A stretch of DNA of 64,000 nt. Origin: Suillus spraguei. Its lineage: Eukaryota; Basidiomycota; Agaricomycetes; Boletales; Suillaceae. The notes under the pieces are model-generated. The model saw only the letters and a program-made list of their open reading frames with translations, made no database searches and was not told where the DNA came from. The translations under genes and the position numbers were made by a program. Each line of letters opens with the position of its first letter. Position 1 is the stretch's first letter. Positions 45,555 through 54,087 of the stretch are shown here, in pieces. Where the stretch lies: NCBI GenBank assembly GCA_016800925.1, contig JABCPU010000208.1, forward strand, positions 54,338 to 118,337. Direction: 5' to 3'.

Positions 45555-46415
45555 CTATTGAAGCTGAAAGAGTTTTGGGGGAACGAAGAACTTGGATAGT
45601 TTCGGTACATTGGTGCTTCGTCCTGGGAGTTCTTCTTCCGGTTTTCTTTTTCCTTGTTTCTGTTCTTCTATTGGCCGTTGTTCAATAGGTTCTTGTCCGG
45701 CCCGGTGCTCGGGTTCAGATTCGTTCTTGCGCTTCTCTGCGCGAGGGATCGGTGACACTGTTCGCGGCAATTGTACACGTGGAGTAGGTTCGGTAGTACG
45801 TGGCGTTCGTACTTCTGGTTCAGGGTCTTCAGGAGCGTTACTAGTGGAAGCGATGAATGGTTTCGGAAGACGGGAATGTTGCCATCGAGTATGGTGGTTA
45901 AAAAGTCTAGGCAATCCGTTCTTTTCTCTATCTTTATCCAAATCGATTTCGATTTCATCAGATTTCTCTGTCCGTGAAAGGACAAGTGTTTCAGCAGCCC
46001 AATCTATAATTGGGTTCATTGCTCGTAACCATGGGATTCCAAGGAGAATTTGATCTCTCCTTCCTAGTTTGGTGATGTTGAATTTCCCATACATGGTTCG
46101 GTCGTCGATTTTCACCACTAAAAGACAGTAGTGCGTGATCGGTCCTCCTTTGATAAGAGTCCCATCTGCCGTAGTTACTCGAAATGGTTCTTTGAGTTTT
46201 CGGCGTGTGATTTGATGGAGTTTCACAAACTCTTCAGAGATGAATGTTCCTGCTGCTCCTGAATCAATAACAGCAGTTGTGTCGACAGATTTTAAGCGAG
46301 TACGCGAGTGGAGGGTGATAGGGACACGGAGTTCTTTTCTTTCACCTACAGCGCGTACAAGTCTTAGTAATACACTTGGAGAAACATATGTCGAGTCTTT
46401 GTTTCTCCAAGTCAA
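45555..46415 (-). CDS. GypA aspartic protease region (about 286 aa), -1 frame to gag
   Basis: Retropepsin-like: active-site VIDSGAAGTFIS, then GRRDQILLGIPWLRAMNP, where the ILG..W strand is typical of gypsy proteases. A charged, poorly conserved tail with Pro/Arg/Glu follows. There is no ATG of its own at the start; the frame overlaps the last ~36 nt of gag in -1, so a Gag-Pro fusion by frameshift is likely. Protease would cut the polyproteins. It ends TAG at 45555 while the RT frame is already open in -1, giving a second shift. Confidence 0.88.
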   Translation of the reverse strand: MTWRNKDSTYVSPSVLLRLVRAVGERKELRVPITLHSRTRLKSVDTTAVIDSGAAGTFISEEFVKLHQITRRKLKEPFRVTTADGTLIKGGPITHYCLLVVKIDDRTMYGKFNITKLGRRDQILLGIPWLRAMNPIIDWAAETLVLSRTEKSDEIEIDLDKDREKNGLPRLFNHHTRWQHSRLPKPFIASTSNAPEDPEPEVRTPRTTEPTPRVQLPRTVSPIPRAEKRKNESEPEHRAGQEPIEQRPIEEQKQGKRKPEEELPGRSTNVPKLSKFFVPPKLFQLQ

Positions 46416-46447
46416 AAATCCTCGACAATCCGTCTCACGGTTTCTTC
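46403..46447 (-). promoter_or_regulatory. GypA gag-to-protease -1 frameshift window
   Basis: In element orientation the gag end is GAG GAT TTT TGA. tRNA-Phe on UUU could slip back onto UUU (T from GAT), turning the stop into TTG. The -1 frame is open only from about 36 nt before the gag stop. The same GAGGATTTTT(G/A)R occurs in GypA copy 1 (TAA) and GypB (TAG). Confidence 0.55.
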
Positions 46448-47251
46448 ATCTTCTTCTTCTCCTTTGACTTCGGTTTGTCGGAGTGGGGTCTTCTTCTTTC
46501 TTTCAGGACAGTTGTGAATGCGGTGTCCTGTCTTTCTGCATCCGAAGCATTGCCCTTTCTTCATGCATTCGGATCTTTCCATGTCGGAGATTCGATCTAT
46601 GACCATCGCATTGGAATCGCGGTTCGGAATATACCGCGCATTTCCATAGTTCTTCTTCTTCTGTTGTGGAACATGACGTGTCCTCATGGCATTAAGCCGA
46701 TGATGGGCGTTGTCAATAGCAACGCATTGCAGCACAACATCTCTGAATATCTCGGAGACATCTCCTGTATTGAAAAGCTTTGTGAGGATACCCCAGTTGA
46801 GACCATCTTGGAAGAACTGGATCTTTGTCGCGTTATCAGTGATATGAGCCTTGGCTGCAAGTGCCTCAAAGTCAGCGACGTAGGTGTGAAGATCTCCGGT
46901 TCCTTGCTTGAGGTCTCTAAGGCGTGTAAGCGCGGTCATTCTGGTATCCACTGGTTCGAATGCTTCTTTGAAGCTCTTCATAAAATCCACCATCGTCCCA
47001 TAACCAACTTTTTGTCCCGAAGTGTCGGTAGATTGGGCGTGTTCAAGGAATTGTTCCTTCCATGATTTGGCATTCTTCTCGGTCATGAAGGATGTTATGT
47101 AGATGATCTTCTGCTTGTCGGTGGTGTAAAGCTTTTCATTGATGTCAAAGTGCAAGTTGCACGACTGGATAAACTCGTGAGAGTTATCGCGATCTCCATC
47201 AAAACCAATTGGTTGGCCGATCTTGTATTCGAATTCTTTGGTCGACGACAT
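46412..47251 (-). CDS. gag: GypA gag: capsid and nucleocapsid (279 aa)
   Basis: Starts MSSTKEFEYKIGQPIGFDGD. Residues ~20-190 form the retrotransposon Gag capsid domain (CNLHFDINEKLYTTDKQKI, AKSWKEQFLEHAQ, FMKSFKEAFEPVD, LRDLKQGTGDLHTYVADF, FFQDGLNWGILTKLF). A basic stretch PQQKKKNYGNARYIPNRD and one CCHC knuckle CFGCRKTGHRIHNC (~residues 236-249) follow. The acidic tail ends RRIVEDF. It assembles the virus-like particle and binds RNA. The ATG follows a ~200-nt leader that begins at the PBS. Confidence 0.93.
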   Translation of the reverse strand: MSSTKEFEYKIGQPIGFDGDRDNSHEFIQSCNLHFDINEKLYTTDKQKIIYITSFMTEKNAKSWKEQFLEHAQSTDTSGQKVGYGTMVDFMKSFKEAFEPVDTRMTALTRLRDLKQGTGDLHTYVADFEALAAKAHITDNATKIQFFQDGLNWGILTKLFNTGDVSEIFRDVVLQCVAIDNAHHRLNAMRTRHVPQQKKKNYGNARYIPNRDSNAMVIDRISDMERSECMKKGQCFGCRKTGHRIHNCPERKKKTPLRQTEVKGEEEDEETVRRIVEDF

Positions 47252-47437
47252 GGTTGATGATTCTTCTGATGAGTTATACTTTCTCAGTGCCTACACGCGC
47301 TGTCTTGCTGTCCGTCAGGGCTTTCTTCTGTCAGAGGGCTTCTCTTGACAATCTGCTCAGCGTACGCGTACGCTAGTCTGCTGATCTGAGTGATCAGTGT
47401 TCAGGGTTGAAGACTGGATAGTCGACGATCAAAAAGG

Positions 47438-47448
47438 ACTTTAATCTT
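47438..47448 (-). promoter_or_regulatory. GypA copy 3 self-priming primer-binding site
   Basis: AAGATTAAAGT in element orientation, one nt inside the 5' LTR; exact complement of ACTTTAATCTT in the LTR (plus-strand 47711..47721), which lies 34 nt after the TATTTAAG box. Confidence 0.75.
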
Positions 47449-47449
47449 T

Positions 47450-47924
47450 TGTTACGAACTGGGATGGTGTCACCAGCGACAGTGAAAAGACACAGTCGGT
47501 CTGCTGGGAGTTCTTACAATGTTCAAAAGAGAACAAGGTGAAAGTACGAGGAACGTGTTCCAAGTACGATCAAGGGTTCAGCCTCGAAGACAAGTCTAAG
47601 AGGTATCTGCGAGAATAGAGACTAAGACTAAGGAGTGCTTAGACTTAGAGACGATTCAAGACGACTTAGGTTGGAGACCTAAGCGAAGGAGATTCCAGGT
47701 AAAACCCAGTAAGATTAAAGTAGGGAATCTACTACAAGTACACTGTGCTTAAATAGGCCAATATGTGCGCACAGACCAAGAGAGACGTGAGAATGTAAGT
47801 GCGTATCCAAAGAAGGAAGGCAACTATAGTACAGATGCGTTGAGCATATGAATCAGAGTCATGTTACGTAATATACAAGGTAAATGAAGTAAGAAAATGA
47901 ATAGGGGCACGTACGATTGTAACA
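47450..47924 (-). repeat. GypA copy 3, 5' LTR (475 bp) with promoter
   Basis: TATTTAAG at 47748..47755, predicted RNA start at 47721. Near-identical to the 3' LTR, so the insertion is recent. Confidence 0.95.
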
Positions 47925-48139
47925 GTAGTGATATGTTGGATAATAGCCCTTTTGTCAGTAGAGGTAAGCTTGGATGGACGTCCTCCACAAGAGTTTTCCT
48001 TGTCTGGGTGGCTTTCTTTGATGAACTTGGCCACAGTGGACTTGCATACTCCAGTTCTAGAGGAAATTTGGCGAGCAGAGAGGCCAGCATAAGACAGAGA
48101 GAGGATATTATCTCTTTGAGCAGAGGAGATGGCTTTCAT
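47925..48139 (-). pseudogene. Tc1 transposase, N-terminal part (DNA-binding)
   Basis: Starts MKAISSAQRDNILSLSYAG. Helix-turn-helix LSARQISSRTGVCKSTVAKFI (paired-like, binds the terminal repeats) is followed by the GRPSKL linker typical between the two HTH motifs of Tc1 transposases. It breaks off at QHIT, where GypA copy 3 is inserted, and continues at 40278. ATG at 48137..48139 is chosen because it directly precedes the HTH. Codons further upstream are hydrophobic and unlike the family. Confidence 0.88.
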
Positions 48140-48501
48140 GGTGATTATGACTATGATACATGAGATATTCTGGTTTATATAGTTAGATATAGTCATAAAA
48201 TAACATAATGACACCACTTTATAATTTATATAATAGTGGCATGATTTTTATGGTGTCATAAATAATGATTTATATAGTTTTAATATACACTCAAAAAACT
48301 GTCCACATGAGTCATCATTTTATAAGCCTTATATCTCCACCATATCTCCGCCGATTCCCACGGTGTAGGGCTCAAATAAAAGCCCTGAAGCCATACTACA
48401 ATGTGGTATAAGTATGTCCTTGAGGAATTTGTTCATTCTCACACAATATCATAGATAGTGAAAAATGTCAAAACATGTGGACAGTTTTTTGAGCCACTGT
48501 A

Positions 48502-49740
48502 TTCTTGTCAAGGCCCCAGCCCATCTACACCAGTCTGTCCAAAATATTGTAGGTGCACATGAAGTGACTGATTTTCTCCCTGCGCTGCAATCTTTCCTTC
48601 ACACAAACCTCCCATACAACACCCTTGTACCAGGCATTCATGACCGCTTTGACATTTATCATCAAGTGGTCATTGTAATGCCACCTGCCTTTCTAGCTAG
48701 TGATGCACCAATATGCAGGCGCATTAGAGCCACACCAGAGAGACCTGCATTGGGATGGAAGGCTGCTTGTCCAGCTCGATTTGATATGGCATTGATATTG
48801 GTTGGTCCTTGCTCTCCCCATGTTACAGTTGTATGTACCCCTATTCATTTTTCTTTCTTACTTGCACATCATGTGATATGGAGCCTACTGCTTGGATACT
48901 TCCACTTCCATCAGACATCATGTGACCACATGACTCAACTCATACGTCATTGTTACATCATATCATGTGATGTCTTGACTCCCCATGACTCAGTTCTCGG
49001 ACCCAGCTGGTTTAGCATACGCGTACACTGAACACGTGCTCTTATCCCTGACTCATGCATTTCAACATGCTTGTATGATACATGCCTTCCTTATTAGGAT
49101 ATGCATTCATATTCCCATAGTTACCTGGTCTGTGCGCATATACGTACCTATATAAGCAAAGTGTACTTGGAGTAGATTCCTTACTTTAATCTTACTGGGT
49201 TTTACCTGGAATTTCCTTCACTTAGGCCTCCAACCTAAGTTGTCTTGAATCATCTCTAAGTCTAAGCACTCCTTAGCCTTAGTTTCTATTCTCATAGAAT
49301 CTCTGAGACTTGTCTCTGAGGCCAAACCCTTGATCATACTCGGAACTAGTTCCTTGTACTTTCACCTTGCTCTCTTTTGAGCATTGTAGAACTTCCCAGC
49401 AGACTGTCTGTGTCTTTTCACTGTCACTGGTGATGCCACCCCAGTTCATAACACCCCACTTGCATACTCTACATGGTAAGTTTTATTTTCTTTCAGTTTC
49501 ACAGCATTCAATTCATAGTCTGCTGCAGGTGTGGAAGTGGCACAAGTTCATGTCATATTCTCACACCCTCATCATTTTGGCAAATACTCCAGAACTCCGG
49601 CTTACATAGAATAATTCATGCCTTTCAGAGCACCAGACCCTTCATCTCAAATGTGTCAAGTGTCATGCTCAACCCACCTATTTCACCACAATGCAGTGGT
49701 GATTCACATCGATGAAATTGAGCGGTGTCTTCTTAGATAG
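48502..49740 (+). pseudogene. Plavaka-like transposase C-terminal relic, split by a solo LTR
   Basis: 48502..48820: APAHLHQSVQNIVGAHEVTDFLPAL, HDRFDIYHQVVIVMPP, ATPERPALGWKAACPARFD. After the solo LTR: LHTLHG, a 53-nt intron (49476..49528), then VEVAQVHVIFSHPHHF, TPAYIE followed by TAA where the family has Trp, and FMPFRAPDP. Joining across the Tc1 TA site, the frame also reads leftward to about 39181. Same family as 36750..37565 but a different copy and strand. Stops show it is dead. Confidence 0.55.
48821..49453 (+). repeat. solo GypA-related LTR, long variant (633 bp)
   Basis: TGTTACAG...CATAACA with perfect duplication CCCCA (48816..48820 and 49454..49458). The downstream two thirds match other GypA LTRs, including ACTTTAATCTT. 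About 160 bp more U3 than the 472-475 bp type. Confidence 0.9.
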
Positions 49741-51268
49741 ATGATCTATAGATAAAGACCTATAAAACCAAATATCTCCACGGTCAGTGATTCAGACAAA
49801 TACCAATGACTGATAATGTGGTTGTACATGGGTGGCTGTTTAATGTTCCCCAGGCTATGGTCAGCAAATGAGTCACTTCTGTGAGATCAGCAAACTCTTG
49901 GACAATGACAAAGATTCTTGAAACAACTAAACTTCAAAGAAAAACACAGAAGTCAAACAAACTAAGAAACAAAAGTAACTGGCCGAATTACTCTCTCCAA
50001 TGGAATGCAGGTGTTTTGCAACAATTGTGCTACTGCAATTTGTGGGAAGTTACAACAATCACCTTCTCAGACAAGCAGGTAGGATCCCTGGTCAAGACTA
50101 GTCACTACTTCAGAGATCTTCTAGCTTACTATTGAACCTGCTGCCAAGGAACTCACTATGAGTATTAAGCAGATAACAGGAATGGACATCCTTGGATTTC
50201 AATACCAAGTCCCCTTTCAATAACTAGAGTCTATCAGTCAGTGAAGACCTTAACTCAGTATCGCTACTCAGATGTGCGAGATCAAGTGTCACTGTCAACC
50301 TCTAAAGTCTCTCCCACTAAGCTACTCTGGCCTTAGATGGACTAAAGAGACAACACAAATATTAGAAACACAAGGACACTTAGCACCAACAAACTTTGAA
50401 AGAGAGAGAGAGACCAGTAATCAAAGAAAAAGAAGAAAAGAGAAAGATTCAAAAGAAACAGAAGCAAGGAAACAGACAACAGAGAAAGAAAAACAGAGAG
50501 GAAGATGATGAAAGAAACTAGAATGAATTTGTCAAAGAAAAAAGATTTGTTGTCTTGCTGGTTGTCAGGCACAGTGAGCTCAGGGTCTTGCTAGTTGTTG
50601 AGCACAGTGAGCTCAAGGTAGTGCTATCTCACAGAGTAGACTTCCAATCTTACTGTTGTTGACAATGTTCTTGACAGTGTGCTGATAGTGCTGGTCACAC
50701 TTCACTCTCAGTTATATTTCTGAGGGGGAGAAAATCTCTCTTTTATTGACAAAAAGGTGGGTATTATATAGACAAAATGAATGGCTATGCTACTGTTTTC
50801 CCACATTTTGTAGGGGTGCTGACCTACCCTATTTATTGAATATTGTCATAGTTGATTTGTAATATGCTCAAGGGTGTGAGAAAAAGTCTTGTGGGACGTC
50901 AATGGCTATGCATAAATTTGAGATCAGGTGACTATTAGTGGCTATCCTAGGAGGAATATCAATTATGTAATATTTGAAGCATAGATTTGCACTTTTTTGT
51001 AGATGCATAGAGGTGATGCGAGTGAATCATAATGTGTTTCATGAGTTTTTCTGCAGAGCAACTCTATGTAATTATTTTGCTGGGGTCACCTGACATCTGT
51101 GGGAATCTCATGAAGTAGTTTCTGTAGCCAAACATACATAAATACTCCCATGAAAAATGAATTAGAAATAATAAGCAAACTTTTACGAGCAACAAGAAAC
51201 TTTTGATTCTGCATCATGGATTGATTTCTGAATAGAGGAACACTAAGCTATTATAGTCCTGGTACTAT
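49741..51268. other. gene-free; purine-rich tract
   Basis: 50395-50510 is almost pure purine on the plus strand (GAGAGAGA, AAAGAAGAAAAG). No protein signature. The 50500-50800 part, with short repeats of CTTGCTRGTTGTYRRGCACAGTGAGCTCA, could be an unrecognised LTR. Confidence 0.4.
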
Positions 51269-51504
51269 TTGTCAGCTGCAGTAGTGTTTAGTCAGCCATG
51301 CACCAGACCAGTTTGGTGCGTGTCAGCAGCCATGCCATCTGATCCCGAAGATGGGACAGTCAGTGGATCCAAAGTTGATGAGGCAGCCAATGATTTTTAT
51401 TTCAATGATCTCATTGACACCAAGATGTTTTATGTGTCAGTTGTGAGTTTTTAGAAGGCAGCATGTCATTATGTTTCAGTTGAGTTGCAAATACTAGATG
51501 GGAG

Positions 51505-51690
51505 CGCCTGTAGTAACCTGTAGCATGATGGTGACACCTGTAGTAGTTTGTAGTATCCTGTAGCACAGTCATAAGTCCTGTAGCTACATGTAGCACAGCT
51601 TCAGGCTATATAGTGCTATATAGCTCTATATAGCCTGAAGGGAGCCTACATAGCGCTACAGTGCCTATATGTGCCTATATAGTCATCAGT
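51505..51690. repeat. clustered CCTGTAG and CTATATAG repeats with a hairpin
   Basis: Several CCTGTAG(Y) words, then CTTCAGGCTATATAG (51599..51613) and its exact inverse CTATATAGCCTGAAG (51626..51640) around a 12-nt loop, followed by more CTACA/GCCTATAT words. Confidence 0.6.
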
Positions 51691-52529
51691 GTGGCTATGA
51701 CCATCTTGGCTTTTTCCTGATGAACCTCTCAAGGCAGACGTACTCTACCGCGAGTGTACAGTTGTTAACCTATGGATACCAAGCCTTGCAATGGCCGTCA
51801 CTGCCGATGTATAAGTATCAGACGTGAGGGCGCATTAAAGGAGTGAGAGAAGTGAACTCGCAAGGCGATGAGAAGGCTGGGCATAATGATAAACTGTTGT
51901 TGACATCCTATTACTAAAGCACTCCTGCGGATACACCAAGCACGGAACAGTTCAGTAAATAGCAAGAGGTCTGGAAAATTAGCATGTAGGAGAGGGCTTC
52001 ATGATGGGTGTTAATACAACATTAAATCTTGAGTAAAATGGGACCTATTACTGCTGATCTTACTAGGATCTCGAAGTCGTGGCTTCGATCAATATCACGG
52101 CTATATGTACGGGTGCTTGGAGGCCTAAGTTGAGGATGGCGTGATTGAGAGTGAGTCTATTATAAGTGGTCCGTATACAGTAATTACAGATTACCTAACC
52201 TATGGCTCTTCTAGGATCCCTAGATATAGGTGGGGGAGCGTGGTGCCCATGTCCAGACAACGATCCTCACTTGGATGACCAGGACCAGGCCTTCTTACCT
52301 ACAGGGATCTTGTTCTTCGGTCTCACAATAAAATACCGGGAATAGTCGAGTCAAATTCGAGGCCTGCTGGCATTAATTGCAAATAGCATCTGTTGAAGGG
52401 GAATTTCGGGTGGAATAGTATTCAGGATAAAAGGCAAGCCGTCCACCTACCATACCCATTCAAATTTATTTCCAATATTTCGTCCCATATCTCACGAATA
52501 ACGTGTTTCAAGTAGAAGCTTTAGTGCAT

Positions 52530-52680
52530 GTGAGTATGAGTATTTTTATCAAGAATTTATTGACTCACAACCGGCGTAGTAGCCATCCTACGTATATATA
52601 TGTGTGAGATCAGATGGGCTACAGTGAGTATCGTTTCTGCGTCCCATCGGTACAGCGCAGTTGATGGGACGACGCATGAG
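52530..52680 (+). pseudogene. partial upstream copy of the cysteine-rich protein gene 3' part
   Basis: GTGAGTATGAGT...GTTGACTCACAACCGGCGTAGTAG... matches 53007-53150 with mismatches. Only the region from the putative intron onward is duplicated. Confidence 0.5.
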
Positions 52681-52690
52681 TAGCTCGTTA

Positions 52691-52827
52691 CGCGATGCGA
52701 AAACTTACTTTACAAAATTTTGTCAGCCATCTGCTGGCAGGGCAAATGTCGTCTGTCTGTTATAAGTTCGGTCCAGAATGGTATAAAAGCGCTCCTTCCT
52801 ACCCATTTATTTTTAAGAACATGAATA
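52691..52827 (+). promoter_or_regulatory. core promoter of the cysteine-rich protein gene
   Basis: TATAAAAG at 52782..52789, 39 nt before the first ATG (52821, out of frame) and 46 nt before the ATG used here (52828). Confidence 0.5.
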
Positions 52828-53103
52828 ATGCATCCCTCCTTCCGAGCCGTCCTCGCTGTTATTGCTGCTTTGACAGTGTCTATGACTGTCAGTGCTGACA
52901 GTCAATGCATTGCGCCTGGTAACTTTTGCAAGATTAACGATGTTCAGTGCTGCTCTGGCTATAAATGCGTGGAGGAGTTCATATCATGGAATGATACTGG
53001 CACTATCGTGAGTATGAGTAGTTTCATCCAGGATCTGTTGACTCGCCGGCGTGGTAGAAACATGAGACCATACATGTGTGTGACCACTGATGAGCTACGG
53101 TAA
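52828..53103 (+). CDS. small cysteine-rich secreted protein (91 aa as read)
   Basis: The signal peptide is MHPSFRAVLAVIAALTVSMTVSA, with likely cleavage before DSQC. The mature part has the order C-x6-C-x6-CC-x4-C and one further Cys (CIAPGNFC, QCCSGYKC, MCVT), the spacing of inhibitor-cystine-knot type domains. Such small secreted proteins are frequent in basidiomycetes; the role is unknown. A GT-AG intron may start at 53010 (GTGAGTATGAGT) and would replace the basic stretch LLTRRRGRNMRP, so the C-terminal third is uncertain. The 3' half is duplicated just upstream (52530..52680). Confidence 0.55.
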   Translation: MHPSFRAVLAVIAALTVSMTVSADSQCIAPGNFCKINDVQCCSGYKCVEEFISWNDTGTIVSMSSFIQDLLTRRRGRNMRPYMCVTTDELR

Positions 53104-53670
53104 GTTATGTTTCTGCTTTCTCGTTGGTGCGATGTGGTTAATGGCACCGCATGTAAATAGTTTGTGGCGGGAATACTTGCTTCTGCCCAAATTTTACTGG
53201 TGCTCGAGCAACGAAAATTTCAGGGTAGAAGAATGTTTAAAAACCGTGAATGTATGACTTGTGACTGAATCGAAGATCGAGAGTGGGCCTAACTCTTATA
53301 TAGTTGAATTATGTCAGGCGCAAACATCCCGCCCGTTGAATCTGTCGAAAAACATAGAAGGAGCGACCAAGCGGAGGGTTTGCATGCATTAGTCAGTTAG
53401 CGGGACAAAATTTTAGTGTGTTGATGTGTTGAAAAATAAGAGAATAAAATTTGAGGAGAGAACTGATAGACGAGGTGGCATGGATGATCAAAACTGCGTG
53501 GTAAGAAGGAAAGGAGAAGGCCATGATAAGATAAGCGGAGTCTGGGACTGGCAAGTGACGAGGTCGGGTTTGTTCTCGCTGGTCAGGTTTAATTGATGCG
53601 AAGGAAAATTAGACCATCGAAATCTGCCAAACCAGGCCGCTGTTTCTTTTTATAGTAGAGTGCTGTACTT

Positions 53671-54087
53671 ATGTTAATCAACGCTCGCCTTGCAGGCTCT
53701 AAAGCCAAGAAAAAAAAACAGCTGCTGTCATTGCTCTCGCACTTGCTGCTGCTTCACTTACTCAATACCAATTCTCCATCCACTACAACAAAATGCCAAA
53801 AAAACACCTTGAAGCTCACTGGCCAACAATGGTTGAATGAGCTTCTTGTTGGCCACCCCCAACGCTTTTATGATGCAATGGGAATGAACAAACATGTATT
53901 TCAAGCCCTTCTCCATGAGCTGATCAAGCATGGCCTTCATGACACAAGATACGTTTCGGCAGATGAACAACTTGCAATATTTCTATACCTTGCTGTAACT
54001 GGCTTACCCCAGCGCCATCTTGAGGAACGGTTTCAGCGCAGTCCCAATACTCTCACAAGGTGCTCCATCATATCAATTATTCATTAG
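53671..54087 (+). pseudogene. PIF/Harbinger transposase, N-terminal remnant
   Basis: From ~53815 the frame reads LTGQQWLNELLVGHPQRFYDAMGMNKHVF...DEQLAIFLYLAVTGLPQRHLEERFQRSPNTLTR, the helical N-terminal region of HARBI1-like transposases. Before that the expected Ala-rich segment (KKKTAAVIALALAAASL) is in another frame, so a one-base shift lies in the A-run near 53803. The DDE nuclease part is missing: the homology stops at ~54060. Dead copy. Confidence 0.65.

Larger units (their letters stand above)
40279..47924 (-). mobile_element. GypA copy 3: young, apparently intact three-ORF chromovirus (7646 bp)
   Basis: LTRs 40279..40753 and 47450..47924 are both 475 bp; I find one difference. The target duplication GTAGT is perfect (40274..40278 and 47925..47929). 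All coding frames are open: gag, protease, RT-IN-chromodomain and ORF3. PBS, hairpin and polypurine tract are present. Integrase carries a chromodomain, which in this group directs insertion to marked chromatin. It is the reference copy for the family in this window and could be active. Confidence 0.95.
39232..48499 (-). mobile_element. Tc1/mariner transposon (about 1.6 kb), split by GypA copy 3
   Basis: Ends CAGTGGCTCAAAAAACTGTC and its inverse, flanked by TA on both sides (39230..39231 and 48500..48501). The terminal regions 39232..39445 and 48288..48499 are inverted copies of each other. Without the 7.65-kb GypA insertion the element is about 1617 bp with one transposase gene on the minus strand. 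It sits in a Plavaka-like relic. Confidence 0.93.

Noticed and set aside
46376..47065. 229-codon plus-strand frame opposite gag
   Set aside because: Mirror of the gag coding sequence and not conserved as a protein in copy 1.
50342..50572. Minus-strand hydrophobic frame (Phe/Leu/Ser-rich)
   Set aside because: Produced by a purine-rich tract on the plus strand; no real membrane protein pattern.
51505..51690. CRISPR-like repeat array
   Set aside because: Eukaryotic DNA, words of only 7-8 nt with irregular spacing and no unique spacers of constant length.
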